Both the position numbers and the translations under genes were made by a program. A stretch of 25,515 nucleotides of DNA from a virus: the IMG/VR virus record IMGVR_UViG_3300028384_000646, positions 1 to 25,515 of that record; one strand, 5' to 3'. This document shows positions 23,500 to 25,515 of this stretch, in pieces (the stretch's first letter is position 1; each line of letters begins with the position of its first letter). The notes beneath the pieces were generated by a model. It worked only from the letters and a program-made list of their open reading frames with translations, did not search any database and was not told where the DNA came from.

Positions 23500-23703
23500 T
23501 TACAGATATGCAACCAGCTTTTCGATGTGCTTTGAGAAAGCACGAGCTTGGTCCCGTATGCCAGGATGGGCACTATCGGAAACCGAAATTACTTTTTCTA
23601 CGCATTGCTGCGCTAGTTCTTCAGGTGTAAAGCCGCGATTGTCCGTAGAACGAACCCCCACAATCGCATCTTCTTTTGGTACGCTTACGTCAACTTTGAA
23701 CAT
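23500..23703 (-). CDS. Small helical hypothetical protein of the neck region
   Basis: A 67-residue protein. A short beta beginning (F-K-V-D-V-S-V) precedes T-P-E-E-L-A-Q-Q-C-V-E-K-V-I-S-V-S and R-D-Q-A-R-A-F-S-K-H-I-E-K-L, two amphipathic helices. I recognise proteins of this pattern next to neck or terminase genes in marine phages, without a known function. Its ATG overlaps the stop of the upstream adaptor-like gene as TAATG, so its translation is coupled to it. It could be an assembly factor or a terminase-associated protein. Confidence 0.72.
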   Translation of the reverse strand: MFKVDVSVPKEDAIVGVRSTDNRGFTPEELAQQCVEKVISVSDSAHPGIRDQARAFSKHIEKLVAYL

Positions 23704-24353
23704 TATTGTTTCGCCCTTACAACTTTACCTGTGCGGTACTCGTCTGTTGTTTCTTTGGCTTCTCCCAGCATCTTAATGCCTACCAAAGATTCTTGGAAGC
23801 GTGAGTTATACATCGCCATAACGTCCTGCTCCCCCTTCATGTAAATATACGCTTCGATTAACGCGCCATACAGCAACGCCATCTCAGCATTTATACTTAA
23901 CCAGGTTGTTCCGCTGTCCGAACCTGCGGTCAAACTTGCGGGACGGTAGAAGTAGTGAAGTTCTGCGGTGTATGTTGTGTCAGGTGTCGGCCCCAACAAA
24001 AAATTATCTACGTCAAACACACAGTAATACTTCGGCTCACCTGTCGTGGTGGTGTCCGGTGTATATGTCTGCACAAAGCTCGGATCCTTAAACTCGACAA
24101 AGAAACGATCCCCATCCGCACCACGCAAGCTCAACGAGAACGGAGCAAGATAGTCAGACGGAACCGCTAGATATGGGTTCGACGCTGTCGTAGATGCTGT
24201 CGCATTCTTGCGGAACAAACTAAGCTGTACGTTCTTCAGGATGCGCTCTTCCGCTTGACGAATGAACAACGGAAGATTGTTTACGAAAGACGTTTCATCA
24301 TTCTCCGTATAATCCTGAATAGCCTGTTTAAGCTGTGCGTATGTAAAACTCAT
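23703..24353 (-). CDS. Head-tail adaptor-like neck protein
   Basis: A 216-residue protein. An N-terminal helical pair (Y-A-Q-L-K-Q-A-I-Q-D-Y; L-P-L-F-I-R-Q-A-E-E-R-I) leads to a central beta region (Y-L-A-V-P-S-D-Y-L-A-P-F-S-L-S; Y-Y-C-V-F-D-V-D-N-F-L-L-G-P) and C-terminal helices (A-L-L-Y-G-A-L-I-E-A-Y-I-Y-M; F-Q-E-S-L-V-G-I-K). This helix-beta-helix plan with an F-I-R-Q-A-E-E-R-I segment is typical of phage adaptor proteins such as the SU10-type adaptor, which sit between portal and tail. I assign the class by pattern. The start shares an ATGA overlap with the gene before it, and the stop a TAATG overlap with the gene after it. Confidence 0.75.
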   Translation of the reverse strand: MSFTYAQLKQAIQDYTENDETSFVNNLPLFIRQAEERILKNVQLSLFRKNATASTTASNPYLAVPSDYLAPFSLSLRGADGDRFFVEFKDPSFVQTYTPDTTTTGEPKYYCVFDVDNFLLGPTPDTTYTAELHYFYRPASLTAGSDSGTTWLSINAEMALLYGALIEAYIYMKGEQDVMAMYNSRFQESLVGIKMLGEAKETTDEYRTGKVVRAKQ

Positions 24354-24652
24354 GACGTACTCACCGTAACTGTGCCAACCTGACCCACACCACGAAGGCT
24401 AGTCAAGTTTGGGTTTTCTACCAACGGAACACCGACATACGCCTGAACCGTTTCTTTTGTGTCTGGGCGTGGATTTCTCAACGCCTGGGGATCTGGATAC
24501 GCCTTGGGCGGATATAGCTGCGGATGCTTCGGCTCGAACTCATCAGGACCAACCTTGGCACCCGTCCACTCCACCTTCATCTCACGAAGACGGTAACGGC
24601 GACCTGACCGATCCGATATACCCCAAGCATGTTTACCACTAGCGTATGCCAT
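24350..24652 (-). CDS. Small virion protein with VGTVTVSTS terminus
   Basis: A 100-residue protein. A glycine/tyrosine/arginine-rich N terminus (H-A-W-G-I-S-D-R-S-G-R-R-Y) leads into a proline-rich middle (H-P-Q-L-Y-P-P-K-A-Y-P-D-P-Q) and a C-terminal strand G-V-G-Q-V-G-T-V-T-V-S-T-S. I recognise similar proteins in neck/tail regions of marine phages; the function is not established. The ending matches that of the 98-residue protein at 11919-12215. ATG 24652 overlaps the stop of the P22 gp4-like gene. It may be a minor head-completion or tail component. Confidence 0.75.
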   Translation of the reverse strand: MAYASGKHAWGISDRSGRRYRLREMKVEWTGAKVGPDEFEPKHPQLYPPKAYPDPQALRNPRPDTKETVQAYVGVPLVENPNLTSLRGVGQVGTVTVSTS

Positions 24653-25317
24653 TAAACCCTCAAGTAACTCAAGCTAGGCTGTAGCTTCAATGGTGTACGA
24701 CCTTCGTCCTCGTCCGCCGCACGTTGGAACTCTTCCTCGTACACAGACTTCAACAACTGAATCCGCTCTGGCGCACGTTTCATAGCAATATAGTACGCTA
24801 ACCCCGCCACCATACAAGGATAGAAACGAAAAGGCATATCAGTAGTATTAACCAAAGCATCTGCGTCCTCGATCCTCCGAACGTAATAGTAGATCAACTG
24901 ATCGGTAGAGTTCTCTGGTACTGACCAAAGATTAATTACCGGATCAATCTGACGATCAAAGTAGTACTGACTTGGGCGACCCTGCGTGGTTTTGTTTGGA
25001 AGTGTGGCGTATTCGCCACGACTGATCCGCTCAACCTCGTAGTCCGTACCGTCACGACGAAGCGTTACCTCCAACAGATCCACAACATCATCGGTCAGCG
25101 TTTCTTGAGCCTGACCCGCAGTCAACGTAATCGTACCCTGCTTAACCGTCCAAAGGTTTAGACCACGGTTAGCCCAGTCCGCGAACATCAGGTTCAATGA
25201 CCGACGCGCTGTTCGAGCGTCGTAGCCCGTGCGAACTTCAAGGCCACAGCGTTCGTACGCTTCCTCGATGATCTCACCTACGTCTAAGTTAAAGTCTCTT
25301 GAACCTGATGTGGTCAT
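24652..25317 (-). CDS. P22 gp4-like head-tail adaptor (tail accessory factor)
   Basis: A 221-residue protein. The N-terminal half has the pattern of P22 tail accessory factor gp4 and relatives: E-I-I-E-E-A-Y-E-R-C-G, D-A-R-T-A-R-R-S-L-N-L-M-F-A-D-W-A-N-R-G, L-W-T-V, then a beta domain starting with T-I-T-L-T-A-G-Q-A. The rest has Y-Y-F-D-R-Q and Y-Y-V-R-R, then a helical end. Such proteins form a ring beneath the portal and begin the tail. P22 gp4 also has muramidase activity, but nothing here allows me to claim that. It is the first large gene of the minus-strand block visible here; portal, capsid and terminase are presumably beyond the right edge. The start overlaps the upstream TGA as ATGA. 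Confidence 0.82.
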   Translation of the reverse strand: MTTSGSRDFNLDVGEIIEEAYERCGLEVRTGYDARTARRSLNLMFADWANRGLNLWTVKQGTITLTAGQAQETLTDDVVDLLEVTLRRDGTDYEVERISRGEYATLPNKTTQGRPSQYYFDRQIDPVINLWSVPENSTDQLIYYYVRRIEDADALVNTTDMPFRFYPCMVAGLAYYIAMKRAPERIQLLKSVYEEEFQRAADEDEGRTPLKLQPSLSYLRV

Positions 25318-25508
25318 GACTCCTGTTTCCTTTCTCCCCAGTTATAGCACTGTAAGTTTACTATAACTGAACCTACATACTTGCTTTGCAATGACGGCAG
25401 ACCGTTGTTCATTAAGTCTGCGTAGCAATCCTGTTCTGACGGATGACCTGGGCCACCAACTGCAAAACAAAAGTTTTGCGTACAAATCAGAACAAATGCT
25501 GTCCACAT
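25314..25508 (-). CDS. Small secreted or membrane-anchored hypothetical protein
   Basis: A 64-residue protein. The hydrophobic N terminus (W-T-A-F-V-L-I-C) resembles a short signal or anchor, and four cysteines follow (C9, C14, C27, C54), three of them beyond that segment, so one disulphide is possible after export. I recognise small proteins of this pattern (M-W-x-A-F-V-L-I-C) in marine phages; the function is unknown. ATG 25508 is seven bases from the window edge, so its ribosome-binding site is not fully visible. The stop overlaps the ATG of the P22 gp4-like gene. A lysis or superinfection-exclusion role is possible but unproven. Confidence 0.65.
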   Translation of the reverse strand: MWTAFVLICTQNFCFAVGGPGHPSEQDCYADLMNNGLPSLQSKYVGSVIVNLQCYNWGERKQES

Positions 25509-25515
25509 TACATTT

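Noticed and set aside
23499-23573. Longer start for the 149-residue virion protein (from 23573)
   Set aside because: It would overlap the 67-residue gene by 74 bases and add residues with no family resemblance; M-A-F-S-G-N-Y at 23498 looks like the genuine beginning.

Overview
This window looks like part of the genome of a tailed double-stranded DNA phage (Caudoviricetes) with a short-tailed, podovirus-like morphogenesis module, most likely from a marine or otherwise aquatic bacterium. The grounds are a family A phage DNA polymerase with leucine at the 762-equivalent position, a P22 gp4-like neck adaptor, a gp10/nozzle-like protein, a giant ejection-protein candidate, and many small structural proteins of kinds I associate with uncultured marine phages. 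No bacterial housekeeping gene, tRNA, rRNA, CRISPR array or insertion sequence is visible. The host cannot be named from this window. Genes are packed tightly: many neighbours overlap by ATGA, TAATG or TAGTG, and the longest non-coding gap is about 26 bases.

Left arm, 1-4467, plus strand: a replication block. It holds the C-terminal part of an unrecognised protein cut by the window edge, an AlpA-type helix-turn-helix protein, a UvrD-like SF1 helicase, a 56-residue orphan, a 614-residue DNA polymerase with intact exonuclease and polymerase motifs, and a 63-residue orphan. These genes overlap and probably form one transcript.

Right arm, 25508 down to 4442, minus strand: the virion block, read right to left. 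First come neck and head-completion proteins (25508-23500). Next are small beta-rich tail or surface proteins (23498-21455), one of them frame-interrupted. A free-standing HNH/AP2 endonuclease (21446-20940) is followed by a 124-residue structural protein. An A+T-rich cassette of three paralogous beta-propeller proteins (20542-14152) with one 85-residue gene inside it is the best candidate for receptor recognition. Then come a 636-residue nozzle/stabilisation-like protein, two small proteins, and a run of low-complexity, helical and giant proteins (11695-4442) in the position of DNA-ejection proteins. The two arms converge and their last genes overlap by 26 bases at 4442-4467.

The most notable feature is the propeller cassette. 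Each of the three proteins carries exactly seven copies of a repeat of about 52 residues closed by a conserved N-L-T-x-[ED]-N-[YF]-I-G segment, which predicts seven-bladed propellers. One paralogue has a second set of seven, and another has five repeats of a different family. I also see three probable reading-frame interruptions (near 10035, 9110 and 22565), which may be sequencing or assembly indels, recoding sites or real decay.
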